Assembly (NCBI GenBank): GCA_910579755.1
Contig: CAJTVB010000014.1
Location: 36,319 to 100,318 of the forward strand
Source: an uncultured Acetatifactor sp.
GTDB lineage: Bacteria; Bacillota; Clostridia; Lachnospirales; Lachnospiraceae
Direction: 5' to 3'
Length of the DNA stretch: 64,000 bases
The notes beneath the pieces are model-generated. The model was not told where the DNA came from. It ran no database searches and saw nothing but the letters and a program-made list of their open reading frames with translations. The stretch's first letter is position 1. Each line of letters begins with the position of its first letter. Shown piece after piece: positions 25,801 through 34,578 of this stretch. The translations under genes were made by a program, and so were the position numbers.

Positions 25801-27609
25801 TTATTCATCTTGAGATTCCGCGGGCTTTGGTTCCACAGCCGGCAACAGAATCGTTACCTTTGTTCCCCGGCCCGGAACGCTTTCACAGAACAGACCGTAG
25901 GGATCGCCGTACACAATGTGCAGTCGATCACAGATATTGCGCACGCCGTAACCGCCCTCCGTTTCGGTGCTGCCGGGAGAAGAGGGTGAAAAATTTGCCA
26001 GCCGGGCAGCCTCGTTCATTCCCACGCCGTCATCCTCGACGGTAATCCGGAGCAGTCCGCCTTCCCGCCGGGTGCACACGCGGATGGTGCCGGTTTTCGA
26101 GGGCTTTTCAAAAATTCCGTGAATCATTGCGTTTTCGATCAGGGGCTGCAGGATGATCTTGATTACCTGGCACAGGCCGGCGCTTTCGTCCAGCTGCCAT
26201 TCCGTCTGCAGCCGGTTGTCAAAGCGCATATTCTGAATTTCCATATACAGCCGGGCGTGCCGGATTTCGTCCGCCAGCGGGATCACCTCTTTCCCGTGGC
26301 TGAGGGAGGCCCGGTAGAACTGTCCGAGAGAGCGTACCATGCGGCTGATCTCCGGCACGTTCCGGGAGATGGCGGTGCAGTTGATCAGATCCAGGGAATT
26401 GTACAGGAAATGAGGATTGATCTGGGCCTGCAGGGCCTTCAGCTCAAGGTGCTTGATCTGCCGGGCATATTCCACCCGCTCTTCCATAAGACTGTCTATG
26501 CGGTCCATCATTCGGTCAAAGCCGCCCATCAGCTGTGCAATTTCGTCGTCGCCCTCCGGCATCAGCCGGGTGCGTACATTTCCCTGCTCCACGGATTCCA
26601 TGGTTTTGGCGAAAAGGGAAATTCTGTTCAGGGTGGATTGACTGATGACGTAGGCCAGCAGGTATGCCGCAATTCCAAGCAGCACTACCACCGCCAGCAT
26701 TTCCAGCCGCAGCTCCCGGCTAAGCCGGAACACACCGGCGGCGGGCAGAATGACCGCCATGCGCCAGTCTGTGCCCTCCAGCTCCCGCCATTGGGCGTAA
26801 TATCGCCGTCCTTCCCACTCCACAGGCTTCCAGCCGCCGCCGGATGCCGGCAGGCTTCGTGCAAGTCCCAGTTGTTCCTGTTGCGTAATACCGGTGTCCG
26901 AGGCGCACAGAACCTGTGTCCCCCGCAGAAGCAGCAGCGTGCCGTTTTCCACCACGGGAGGCGCGTTAAGATATTGAAGGATGTATGCCGCATCCGCATC
27001 CGCCCGCAGGACGGCTAGCGGCTCCATGACCGCCCGGGGATTATAAATTACCTGCATGGCGGAGAACAGGTGCTGTTCTTCTTCCGGCTGACCGGCAAAG
27101 TCGGCCGGAGAAAACCAGCTTCGCCGGCTGTCCCGGCAGGCGGTCTGGTACCAGTCGGTTTCCGAGACCTCACTGGCCTGCAGAATGTTATTCTGTCCGG
27201 AAGCGTACAGATATTCATTGTCCGCATACAGACGGATCCGGGCTACGCCGGACAGCTTGCGCAGATGCTGAAAGGTCAGGGCAAGCTTGTCGGTATCCTC
27301 AAGGCGCTTAATATACGTAATGTCCTTGGGATCGTTGGAGGCCATGGCGTATACCAGAGGGTCGGCGGAAAGTATGTCCAGCACTTCATCCAGCTTGTCC
27401 AGGGCCTGCTGTACCGAGGCCGCGGAGCTGTCGAAGGCATTTTGGGCGGCGGAAAAAGTCTGCTCCCGGGCTACGCTGCGGATGCGGAAATAGGCGTACA
27501 GCGTAAACAGCCCCAACGGCAGCACCACCAGAAGAAAAAAGACCCACAGCAGCTTGGTTTTCAACTTGCCGTGCTCCGGGGCGAACCAATGTAACCGGAT
27601 TTTTTTCAT
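25801..27609 (-). CDS. Sensor histidine kinase (YesM type)
   Basis: 602 residues. TM1 about 19-41, a large extracytoplasmic dCache-like sensor (about 45-300), TM2 about 303-325, HAMP (ISLFAKTMESVEQGNVRTRL), the His_kinase domain with phosphoacceptor His400 in QAQINPHFLYNSLDLIN, and HATPase (QPLIENAMIHGIFE; EDDGVGMNEA; GGYGVRNICDRL). It passes a signal, probably an extracellular oligosaccharide or its binding protein, to the AraC-type regulator encoded 6 nt upstream. TGAGGAAAT precedes ATG 27609. Such pairs normally control the adjacent LplB/YtcP-type importer. Confidence 0.95.
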   Translation of the reverse strand: MKKIRLHWFAPEHGKLKTKLLWVFFLLVVLPLGLFTLYAYFRIRSVAREQTFSAAQNAFDSSAASVQQALDKLDEVLDILSADPLVYAMASNDPKDITYIKRLEDTDKLALTFQHLRKLSGVARIRLYADNEYLYASGQNNILQASEVSETDWYQTACRDSRRSWFSPADFAGQPEEEQHLFSAMQVIYNPRAVMEPLAVLRADADAAYILQYLNAPPVVENGTLLLLRGTQVLCASDTGITQQEQLGLARSLPASGGGWKPVEWEGRRYYAQWRELEGTDWRMAVILPAAGVFRLSRELRLEMLAVVVLLGIAAYLLAYVISQSTLNRISLFAKTMESVEQGNVRTRLMPEGDDEIAQLMGGFDRMMDRIDSLMEERVEYARQIKHLELKALQAQINPHFLYNSLDLINCTAISRNVPEISRMVRSLGQFYRASLSHGKEVIPLADEIRHARLYMEIQNMRFDNRLQTEWQLDESAGLCQVIKIILQPLIENAMIHGIFEKPSKTGTIRVCTRREGGLLRITVEDDGVGMNEAARLANFSPSSPGSTETEGGYGVRNICDRLHIVYGDPYGLFCESVPGRGTKVTILLPAVEPKPAESQDE

Positions 27610-27615
27610 ATTTCC

Positions 27616-28710
27616 TCAATTTCCGCGATGCTTTTCCCGGTATTCCCTGGGCGTAAGGCCCGTTTCCCGGGTAAAAAGCTTTGCAAAATATTTACCGTCC
27701 GAATAGCCTACGGCCCGGGCGATCTCATAAAGCTTTTGCTCGGATCCTGCCAGCAGTTTTTTGGCCTGCTCCAGCCGCAGCTGTGTCAAACGCTGGTTGA
27801 TGGTTTTTCCGCAGCTTTTTTTATACAGGGCGCACAGATAGGCGTTGGTATAGCCCAGGCTGGAGGCCACGTCCTGGACAGCCAGTCCGCAGTCGGAATA
27901 TTTTTGTCTCAGAACTTGTTCTACCCGGGAGACAATATCCGCTTCTCCGGGGCTGGCCGCGGCAAAATAATCCCGGGCTGTCTGGAGCAGGACGCCCCAG
28001 AGCTGCTCCGGAGTTTCCTGCTGTATGGCCAGATACAGCAGATAATCCGCCCGCCGGGTAATAGCAGCCACATTATAGGTTTGGGCCGCATTCAGGAACA
28101 GGAACAGGATCTGACAGTACATCTGCCGCAGATATTCCGGGTTTGAATCCGCACACCGGGCAAGCTCCCGGTAGAGCCTGCCGAGAGCAGCTTCTGTTTT
28201 TTCCTTTTCTCTGTGGCGGATCAGGCTGTCCAGGGCGGACAGCTGCTGGTCGGCCTTAGCTTTTCCCTCCGTCGGGCAGTTGTTCTCTTCGGAGGGCTGG
28301 GCCAGCAGGGAACGGGGGGTGAAGCTTTCCAGCAGCTGTTTTTCCCGGACAATTTCCATTAAAACCTGAGTGAGTTCCTCCAGATCGATGGGCTTTTCCA
28401 CATAGCTGGCGGCCTTCAGCCGGATGGCTCCCTTTAAATAGTCCTTGTCCGAATACCCGCTCAGGAAAACGAACTGACAGCCGGGGCAGAAGGAGCGGAC
28501 GGCCTCCGCCGCCTCCAGTCCGGTTTTACGGGGCATTTTCACGTCGCTGATCAGAATATCCGGATGGCAGATCCTGGCCTGCTCCACCGCCTCGTCTCCG
28601 TCGGATGCTTCTACAATATTGGTTACGCCCAGCTGTTCCCAGGGCAGATGGTTTCTCAATACCGTCCGGGGCATCGTTTCGTCGTCCGCTATCAAAACTG
28701 TCAATCCCAT
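27616..28710 (-). CDS. Response regulator with AraC-type DNA-binding domain (YesN type)
   Basis: 364 residues. The receiver domain (1-120) has Asp56 in DILISDVKMPRKTG. A middle helical region follows, and the C-terminal AraC domain has two helix-turn-helix units (VQDVASSLGYTNAYLCALYK; LYEIARAVGYSDGKYFAKLF; then TGLTPREYRE). Start at ATG 28710 because AGGAGG lies 10 nt upstream. It is the first gene of the minus-strand unit with the kinase and the DUF4091 gene. It is divergent from the permease/binding-protein operon across a 222-bp gap that should hold its binding site. Confidence 0.95.
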   Translation of the reverse strand: MGLTVLIADDETMPRTVLRNHLPWEQLGVTNIVEASDGDEAVEQARICHPDILISDVKMPRKTGLEAAEAVRSFCPGCQFVFLSGYSDKDYLKGAIRLKAASYVEKPIDLEELTQVLMEIVREKQLLESFTPRSLLAQPSEENNCPTEGKAKADQQLSALDSLIRHREKEKTEAALGRLYRELARCADSNPEYLRQMYCQILFLFLNAAQTYNVAAITRRADYLLYLAIQQETPEQLWGVLLQTARDYFAAASPGEADIVSRVEQVLRQKYSDCGLAVQDVASSLGYTNAYLCALYKKSCGKTINQRLTQLRLEQAKKLLAGSEQKLYEIARAVGYSDGKYFAKLFTRETGLTPREYREKHRGN

Positions 28711-28849
28711 GCCGCGTTTCCTCCTATAGTGCAGTGATCTGTTTGTAATAATAATACAAAAGAAGACGAAAAAAATCAATGAGTTTCGGCAATTTAACGA
28801 CAAAATGGGAAATGTCGCAAAAGAACCCTCCTTTCAATATTTTGAACCG

Positions 28850-28878
28850 TTGTTTCCGAAGGGCATCCCTGTTAATGT
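28850..28878 (+). promoter_or_regulatory. Candidate promoter of the sugar ABC operon
   Basis: TTGTTT (28850-28855), 17-nt spacer, TAATGT (28873-28878). A weak match, as expected for an activator-dependent promoter next to an AraC-type regulator. Confidence 0.4.
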
Positions 28879-28932
28879 AAATTATACAAACACACCGTGT
28901 CGGCCCGGGGCCGATCAGAGAGGGGGATGCTT

Positions 28933-29859
28933 GTGAAGAAAAAAAATCATCTGTTTTTGGAGGATCTGAAACGGAACTGGGTGAAATGGCTTATGCTGGC
29001 GCCTGCCGCGGTAACCGTCATCCTGATGTGCTATATCCCCATGACCGGCATTGTGCTGGCATTCAAAGAGTATAATTACCACGACGGCATTTTCGGCAGT
29101 CCCTGGGTAGGATTGAAAAATTTTCAGTATTTCTTTCAGTCTGGAAAGGCCTGGACTACTACCCGCAACACCATTCTCTATAACATGGCTTTTCTGTGCG
29201 TGAACACTGTGCTGCAGATTACCTGCGCCATTATGCTCAGCGAGGTGGTGGGAAAGAAATTTAAAAGAGTTACCCAGTCCGTCATGTTTTTGCCCTACTT
29301 TATCTCCTGGGTGGTGGTAGGGGCTTTTGTCTACAATCTGTTCAACTATGAATTCGGCGCGGTTAATTCCTTTCTGAAAAATGCAGGCCTGGATCCTGTG
29401 GATATTTATTCCAACAAGGCGGCATGGCCCTTTATTCTGGTGGCCTTCAGTGCTTTTAAAAATGTGGGCTATGGCACGGTGATGTACCTGGCCAGCATCG
29501 TCAATATAGACACCCACCTGTTTGAGGCGGCAGAGGCGGACGGCGCCAGCATGTGGCAGAAGATCCGCCACATTACTCTCCCCTGCATCCGTCCCACCAT
29601 TGTCATCCTGTTTCTGCTGGCCATCGGTACGATTATGAAGGGTGATTTCCAAATGTTCTGGCAGGTGACGGGCAATAATCCCATGGTGCTGGAGACCACG
29701 GATGTAATCGATACTTATGTTACCCGTTCGCTGCTGACCCTTCAGGAGTTCGGTATGACCAGCGCCGCCGGACTGTATCAGTCGGGGATTTCCTTTATCC
29801 TGGTTCTGATAGCAAACTTTCTGGTGAAAAAGGCCGAACCGGATTACGCTTTATTCTGA
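28933..29859 (+). CDS. Sugar ABC transporter permease (LplB-like)
   Basis: 308 residues and six TM segments; MalF-type permease with the EAA loop EAAEADGASMWQKIRHITLP. GTG 28933 is preferred because GAGAGGGGG then sits about 7 nt upstream; ATG 28927 touches that site. It forms a heterodimeric channel with the next gene. The polysaccharide/oligosaccharide importers of this LplB/YtcP class lack a linked ATPase gene and share a general MsmK-type ATPase, which agrees with none being present here. Likely imports an oligosaccharide acted on by the DUF4091 enzyme. Confidence 0.92.
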   Translation: MKKKNHLFLEDLKRNWVKWLMLAPAAVTVILMCYIPMTGIVLAFKEYNYHDGIFGSPWVGLKNFQYFFQSGKAWTTTRNTILYNMAFLCVNTVLQITCAIMLSEVVGKKFKRVTQSVMFLPYFISWVVVGAFVYNLFNYEFGAVNSFLKNAGLDPVDIYSNKAAWPFILVAFSAFKNVGYGTVMYLASIVNIDTHLFEAAEADGASMWQKIRHITLPCIRPTIVILFLLAIGTIMKGDFQMFWQVTGNNPMVLETTDVIDTYVTRSLLTLQEFGMTSAAGLYQSGISFILVLIANFLVKKAEPDYALF

Positions 29860-29889
29860 CAGGGGTGTGACGTAAAGGAGGATGACACT

Positions 29890-30804
29890 ATGCGCAAACT
29901 GAAGGATGCCAACGGCAGGACCATGGGACGGGACAGAATCGTGTTTAATGTGATTGCTTATGTGGTGCTTGCTTTGCTTTCTCTGATCTGTCTGCTGCCT
30001 TTTTGGCTGGTGGTCAGCGGTTCCTTTTCCGACCAGCGTTCCATTCAGCTTGGCGGCTACCAGCTGATTCCCCAGAACTTTTCTCTGGATGCATATAAAA
30101 TGCTGTTCCGGATTCCCGGGGAGCTGCTGCGGGCTTACGGCGTCACGATTTTTGTGACCGGGGCAGGTACACTGCTGGGGCTGCTTTTTACCAGTATGGC
30201 CGCCTATGTGCTGGCGTGCAGGGATTTCCGCTACCGTTATCAGGTGTCGTTTTTCTTTTACTTCACTTCCATTTTTGGCGGCGGCCTGGTACCCTGGTAT
30301 ATTTTTAATACCAAGTACCTGCATTTTCACAATAATATTATTTCATTGATTGTCCCAATACTGATCAATGTAACATATCTGCTTATTTTAAAGAGTTATA
30401 TGATGAATATTCCTCAGGGGCTGTATGAGTCTGCCCGCCTGGACGGTGCGGGAGACTGGATTATCTATTGCCGGATCGCCATGCCCCTGTGCAAGGCGGG
30501 GCTGGCCACAGTGGGCCTGTTCATCGCTCTGAACTATTGGAACGACTGGTACAACGCCATGCTGTTCCTGGATGAAGGCCGGAAGGAGCTTTATCCGCTG
30601 CAGTATTTTTTGAACAATATTCTGACTAAGGCCCAGGCCCTCAACGCCGCCGCGGCCCGCAGCGGTATTCCCGCCAGCGATGTGCCCAGCGAGCCCATGA
30701 AGCTGGCCATGACAGTGGTGGCCACAGGCCCTATTGTCCTGCTGTATCCGTTCCTGCAAAAATATTTTGTAAAGGGCGTCACCATCGGCGCTGTAAAGGG
30801 CTGA
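29890..30804 (+). CDS. Sugar ABC transporter permease (YtcP-like)
   Basis: 304 residues, six TM segments, MalG-type, with the EAA loop ESARLDGAGDWIIYCRIAMP and the YtcP-like C-terminus (MTVVATGPIVLLYPFLQKYF, VKGVTIGAVKG). AAAGGAGG lies 9 nt before ATG 29890, 30 nt after the first permease. Second half of the import channel. Tight spacing shows a single transcript with both the preceding permease and the following binding protein. Confidence 0.95.
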   Translation: MRKLKDANGRTMGRDRIVFNVIAYVVLALLSLICLLPFWLVVSGSFSDQRSIQLGGYQLIPQNFSLDAYKMLFRIPGELLRAYGVTIFVTGAGTLLGLLFTSMAAYVLACRDFRYRYQVSFFFYFTSIFGGGLVPWYIFNTKYLHFHNNIISLIVPILINVTYLLILKSYMMNIPQGLYESARLDGAGDWIIYCRIAMPLCKAGLATVGLFIALNYWNDWYNAMLFLDEGRKELYPLQYFLNNILTKAQALNAAAARSGIPASDVPSEPMKLAMTVVATGPIVLLYPFLQKYFVKGVTIGAVKG

Positions 30805-30879
30805 TGCTTTGTCCGGCTGTTTCGGCTGAAAATTCGAAAGAATTTTAAGTATATTGTGTTCTGAAAAAGGAGGAAAACT

Positions 30880-32508
30880 ATGAACAGAAAGAAGAAACGC
30901 ATTTTGTCACTGTTGTTGGCAGCAATCCTGTGTATGGGAGTTTTGTCCGCCTGCGGCAGCAGTCCTGCGGGAAATGATTCTACTGTCCCCGCCAAATCCG
31001 ATACTGCCGATCAGGATCAGCCTTCCGACACGCAGCAGTCTGCAGAGCCTTCCCAGCCGGAGGAGCCTGCCGGGCCTGACATCTCCGAGGAAGTTACCCT
31101 GACCATGTATCTCATTGGAGACCGCCCTGTGGATAATGACGAGGTATTTGCCAAAATCAACGAGCGCCTGAAGGCGGAAATCAATGCCACTATTGAAGTG
31201 AAATTCATGAGCTGGGGCGAATATGAGAGCAAGTATCCCCTGATCTTTGCCTCCGGCGAGGACTGGGATATTATTTACACCGCCGACTGGTGCTTCTACA
31301 ATGCCCAGGCTACCAAGCAGGGCTTTTGGGAGATCACCCGGGAGGATCTGGAAACCTACGCGCCCATGACTGCCCAGACCATGTATCCCGAAGCCTGGGA
31401 GCAGGCCAAGGTGGGTGACAAGGTTTACATGCTGCCTATGAACTATAAGGAGATCACCGCGTATGTATACATGGTTCGGGGAGATCTGATGGATAAGTAT
31501 AACATCAGTTCTGTTTCATCCCTGGATGAGGCCGAAGCTTACATGGATGCCATTGCCCAGAACGAGGCGGGCATGATTCCCCTGGACGTGGGATCTGATT
31601 ACGATAAGCTGTTTGTCTATGACCGTATGTGGGCGCAGGCCTGCGAGCAGAGCAGTGAAAAGCTTACCGGGATCGGTCCCTGGCAGGTTATGGCCAGCGT
31701 CAGCTCATTGGATGACACAGCTGCTGTAAAGGGTAATTATGATCAGGATCCCTTCCTGGATGTGATCACCCGTCTGAAGGATTGGAAGGACCGGGGCTTT
31801 TGGAGCAAGAACGCTGTGGTAAACACACAGAATAACACAGAGAGCTTTCAGGCAGGCCGTTCCGCGCTGGCTCTGATGAATGCAAACACCGCCAAGAGTG
31901 TTTACGCCGCCGTTACTGCCGAGCATCCGGAGTGGGATGTCAGGGTATTTGATGCTCAGGAGGATGCGCCTCCTGTCCTGAATTCCTATCTGGCCAACGG
32001 TATGAGCATTTTCTCCAAATCCAAGCATCCCCAGCGGGCTCTGATGGCACTTGATTACCTGCGCAACGATGAAGAGGTCAACAGCCTGTTCTGCTATGGC
32101 ATTGAAGGAAAGCACTGGGAAGCCGCAGGAGACAATGCGCTGGTTTCTCTGCCTGACAGCACAAACTATGCCTATGACGGCAACTGTAACTGGGGTGTGC
32201 GCAATGATGCCAACTGGAGAGTTATCGAAGGAGGCATCCCCAATCTGCCGGAGCTGACCGCCAGGTGGCAGGAAACTGCCAGAAGCAGCCGGTATCAGAC
32301 CTTTGTGTTTGACGATGCGGCAGTGAAGAATGAGATTGCAGCCATGGGAGAAATTTTCAATACGGATTATAAGCTTCTGGGTCTGGGCTTTACCGACGAC
32401 CCGGAGGGAGATATCGCCAAGATGCGCAGCAAGATGGAAGCTGCCGGGGCGGAGAAGGTATATGCCGCTCTGCAGGAGCAGGCCAAGACCTTCCTGGAAA
32501 ACAACTGA
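30880..32508 (+). CDS. Extracellular solute-binding lipoprotein of the sugar importer
   Basis: 542 residues. Lipoprotein signal with basic start MNRKKKRILSLLLAAILCMG and lipobox LSAC, so it is anchored outside by the cysteine at about residue 25. A Ser/Gln/Glu-rich tether (about 28-68) is followed by the family-1-like binding fold (TLTMYLIGDRPVDNDEVFAK; DWDIIYTADWCFYNAQATKQ). AGGAGG precedes ATG 30880. It delivers oligosaccharide to the two permeases encoded just before. Length (over 500) and the 'IIYTADW' region fit the LipO/DUF3502-type binding proteins paired with LplB/YtcP. A strong terminator follows. Confidence 0.93.
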   Translation: MNRKKKRILSLLLAAILCMGVLSACGSSPAGNDSTVPAKSDTADQDQPSDTQQSAEPSQPEEPAGPDISEEVTLTMYLIGDRPVDNDEVFAKINERLKAEINATIEVKFMSWGEYESKYPLIFASGEDWDIIYTADWCFYNAQATKQGFWEITREDLETYAPMTAQTMYPEAWEQAKVGDKVYMLPMNYKEITAYVYMVRGDLMDKYNISSVSSLDEAEAYMDAIAQNEAGMIPLDVGSDYDKLFVYDRMWAQACEQSSEKLTGIGPWQVMASVSSLDDTAAVKGNYDQDPFLDVITRLKDWKDRGFWSKNAVVNTQNNTESFQAGRSALALMNANTAKSVYAAVTAEHPEWDVRVFDAQEDAPPVLNSYLANGMSIFSKSKHPQRALMALDYLRNDEEVNSLFCYGIEGKHWEAAGDNALVSLPDSTNYAYDGNCNWGVRNDANWRVIEGGIPNLPELTARWQETARSSRYQTFVFDDAAVKNEIAAMGEIFNTDYKLLGLGFTDDPEGDIAKMRSKMEAAGAEKVYAALQEQAKTFLENN

Positions 32509-32534
32509 GATATCTATTTGCAAGAATGAACCCT

Positions 32535-32564
32535 AAGGCGGAGACGAAAGTTTCCGCCTTTTTT
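32535..32564 (+). terminator. Terminator of the sugar ABC operon
   Basis: AAGGCGGA-GAC (32535-32545) pairs with GTT-TCCGCCTT (32550-32560) around a GAAA tetraloop, followed by TTTT. A textbook intrinsic terminator. Confidence 0.93.
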
Positions 32565-32676
32565 GAGTCGTGTAAACGGCGTCAGATGCGAAGCAGCTGC
32601 TTTATGAATGTTTATATTGTACCATTCGCAAAATCATGCTTTAAGAACTTTTTGCTGGATTGAAAGCATACCGGGA

Positions 32677-32705
32677 TTGACAGCAAACCGTATTAGCTGT
32701 ATAAT
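32677..32705 (+). promoter_or_regulatory. Consensus promoter of the GntR-ABC operon
   Basis: TTGACA (32677-32682), 17-nt spacer, TATAAT (32700-32705): a perfect sigma-A promoter, 48 nt before the gntR start. Confidence 0.9.
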
Positions 32706-32710
32706 ACGGT
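32687..32710. promoter_or_regulatory. GntR (YtrA-type) operator overlapping the -10 box
   Basis: ACCGTATTA (32687-32695) and TAATACGGT (32702-32710), perfect 9-bp arms with a 6-nt spacer, cover the promoter spacer and -10. A related half site (GATACGGT) lies about 30 bp downstream. The expected target of the regulator encoded next, giving autorepression of the operon. Confidence 0.8.
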
Positions 32711-32753
32711 CAAAGAACTGTATTATACAATTGATACGGTTGGAGCGTGAAAA

Positions 32754-33128
32754 ATGATATCCTTTAATGATTTTTTACTGAGCGACGGGTACCCTATTTA
32801 TATGCAGATCATACGCCATATCAAGCAGGGCATTGCAGCAGGCACTATCAGAGGACAGGAGGAGGTACCCTCCAGAAGGGCCTTATCCGCGTTGCTGGGG
32901 GTCAATCCCAATACAATTCAAAAGGCATACCATATGCTGGAGGAGGAGGGCATTATCGTTTCCCGTTCCGGCACCAAAAGCTATACCAATGTGAATGCGG
33001 AGACGGTGGAACGCATCCGAAGGGAGCTTCTTGCCAAAGACACGCAGATGTGGGTCAAGGCCATGAAAGGACTGGGGGTGTCTGCCAAGGAGGCATTTGC
33101 CCTGGCTGAGAAGCTCTGGGAAGTGTGA
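32754..33128 (+). CDS. GntR-family repressor, YtrA subfamily
   Basis: 124 residues: a winged helix-turn-helix (IYMQIIRHIKQGIAAGTI; VPSRRALSALLGVNPNTIQK; AYHMLEEEGIIVSRSGT) and only a short C-terminal helical tail for dimerisation, the hallmark of the YtrA subfamily. YtrA-type proteins repress ABC-exporter operons that respond to cell-wall-active antibiotics. It lies downstream of a perfect promoter with an overlapping palindrome. It is followed by two membrane proteins, an ATPase and a membrane-anchored protein that form one operon to 36807. Confidence 0.93.
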   Translation: MISFNDFLLSDGYPIYMQIIRHIKQGIAAGTIRGQEEVPSRRALSALLGVNPNTIQKAYHMLEEEGIIVSRSGTKSYTNVNAETVERIRRELLAKDTQMWVKAMKGLGVSAKEAFALAEKLWEV

Positions 33129-33148
33129 GAAAGCGTATAGGGGGCTTT

Positions 33149-33262
33149 GAGGCGGCAGAATTGGAGAAGGGGAGCAGAACTGACGGGGGAGCGACAATTG
33201 ACGGGGAGAGCAGAATTGACGGGGAGCAGAATTGACGAGGGACAACAGAATTGGCAGAGGAG
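33149..33262 (+). repeat. Degenerate 16-19 bp tandem repeats between gntR and permease
   Basis: Five or six copies of a unit like GCAGAATTGACGGGGA fill the gap between the regulator and the next gene (variants GCAGAACTGACGGGGG, CGACAATTGACGGGGA, CAGAATTGACGAGGGA, CAGAATTGGCAGAGG). The last copy provides the AGAGGAGAG ribosome site of the following gene. Confidence 0.8.
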
Positions 33263-33269
33263 AGTGGAA

Positions 33270-33995
33270 ATGACAGAGGGTAGAGGGAAAATCAGAACCT
33301 ATCGGGTACTATCGCTTTGGACCCTGCTGGCCCGGTGCAGCATTTACAAAATATTTGCGGTTTTCATTGTCATGGTGCTGGCAGAAGGAGCCTGTGTATA
33401 CGGGTATCTGGAAAACGGGCAGGGGCGGACTCCGGCAGAGGTCATAAGCGGCAGCCATATTTCCCTGGTGTTTTTTGGAGCGTTGGGGCTGGTACTCTTT
33501 ATTCTGGCCAGATCCCAGGGCATGCTCAGGGAAAAGAGCGGAAACGTCATGGGGCGTCTGGGGGTTTCGGACAGGAGGATTTTCTGTCTGCAGGCGGTTT
33601 ACAATCTGCTTTGCCTGTGGATGCTTTTTATGGTGCAGATCTGGGCCGCCATAGGCCTGGTCAGGCTGTGCGGAGAGCGGATCGGCGGAAGCGTTCCGGC
33701 TTCCTTTGGCTTATTTCTGACATTTTATCAGTCCGATTTCCTGCATTGTCTGCTGCCTATGGCGGAGGCGGGAAAGTGGATGCGCAATCTGTTTCTTCTG
33801 GCAGCTTTTTCTCTGGAGGCAGGCAGGGGAGCAGGAAAGAGGAACTACGCAGTTTTGAATCTTTTGTTTGTGGTCACGGCAGTGTGGTTTGTGAGTCCCA
33901 TAGGGATTAATTTTTTAGATGTGGTATGTATGCTGGTATATGGTGCGGTTATTGCCGTGAACCTGTGGCGTAATTTTTATTCCCGGGAGCAGTGA
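33270..33995 (+). CDS. Hypothetical ABC-2-type membrane protein of the GntR operon
   Basis: 241 residues from ATG 33270, chosen for the AGAGGAGAG site about 6 nt upstream; the frame stays open further upstream through the repeat tract but that part is repetitive. About six TM segments (near 25-45, 65-85, 105-130, 145-165, 172-190, 205-230). Its place between a YtrA-type regulator and an ABC ATPase, together with the next membrane protein, suggests one permease subunit of an exporter or immunity-type transporter (compare ytrC/ytrD). No strong family signature seen. Confidence 0.7.
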   Translation: MTEGRGKIRTYRVLSLWTLLARCSIYKIFAVFIVMVLAEGACVYGYLENGQGRTPAEVISGSHISLVFFGALGLVLFILARSQGMLREKSGNVMGRLGVSDRRIFCLQAVYNLLCLWMLFMVQIWAAIGLVRLCGERIGGSVPASFGLFLTFYQSDFLHCLLPMAEAGKWMRNLFLLAAFSLEAGRGAGKRNYAVLNLLFVVTAVWFVSPIGINFLDVVCMLVYGAVIAVNLWRNFYSREQ

Positions 33996-34038
33996 GGGGC
34001 AGAATATCGCCGACAATGAGCGGGCAGGAGGTATGGAG

Positions 34039-34497
34039 ATGAATTGGGAAAAATATTTTCCGCCGGGCTATGCATATGAGATGGAACGAAACGGAGCCGG
34101 GCTTCTGCTGGGGCTGGGCGCTGTTTTAAGTCTTTCTTTTTTCGGCAGGCTGCATTCCGCCGTGGATAATCTGTATGAATACAGAAACAGAAGCCGAGTA
34201 CTGAGGGAGGGAGTCCTGGCGGCGCCTTTTGGGCGGCTTGTGGCAGAGCAATGGAGCTTTTATCTGCCGCTTTTTCTGTTTTTGGCGGCTACGGTAATCT
34301 TTCATTATATTTATTACCGGCAGAGTACAAAAAGCATTTATCTGATGAAGCGTCTGCCCGGACGGTGGGTACTGCTCAAAAGCTGTGTGCAGGGGCCGCT
34401 TCTGGGGCTTCTGGCCGCGGCGGCGCTGGCAGGACTGCTGAATCTGTTATACTATGGAAGCTATCTGCTGGTCATACCCCGGGAATGCCTGCCGTAA
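34039..34497 (+). CDS. Hypothetical small membrane protein of the GntR operon
   Basis: 152 residues with about four TM segments (near 20-40, 70-92, 115-140). ATG 34039 preferred over ATG 34033 because AGGAGG (34026-34031) is then 7 nt away. Likely the second membrane subunit of the ABC system encoded here, working with the ATPase 80 nt downstream. A short charged loop (NLYEYRNRSRVLREGV) lies between the first two membrane parts. No family recognised. Confidence 0.65.
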   Translation: MNWEKYFPPGYAYEMERNGAGLLLGLGAVLSLSFFGRLHSAVDNLYEYRNRSRVLREGVLAAPFGRLVAEQWSFYLPLFLFLAATVIFHYIYYRQSTKSIYLMKRLPGRWVLLKSCVQGPLLGLLAAAALAGLLNLLYYGSYLLVIPRECLP

Positions 34498-34578
34498 AGG
34501 GGCGGGTCCGCAAAATGCATAAGCTGTGAGCCGGTGTTGGATCCGGAAGAGACAACAATGGAGGAGGGAAGATGAGCT

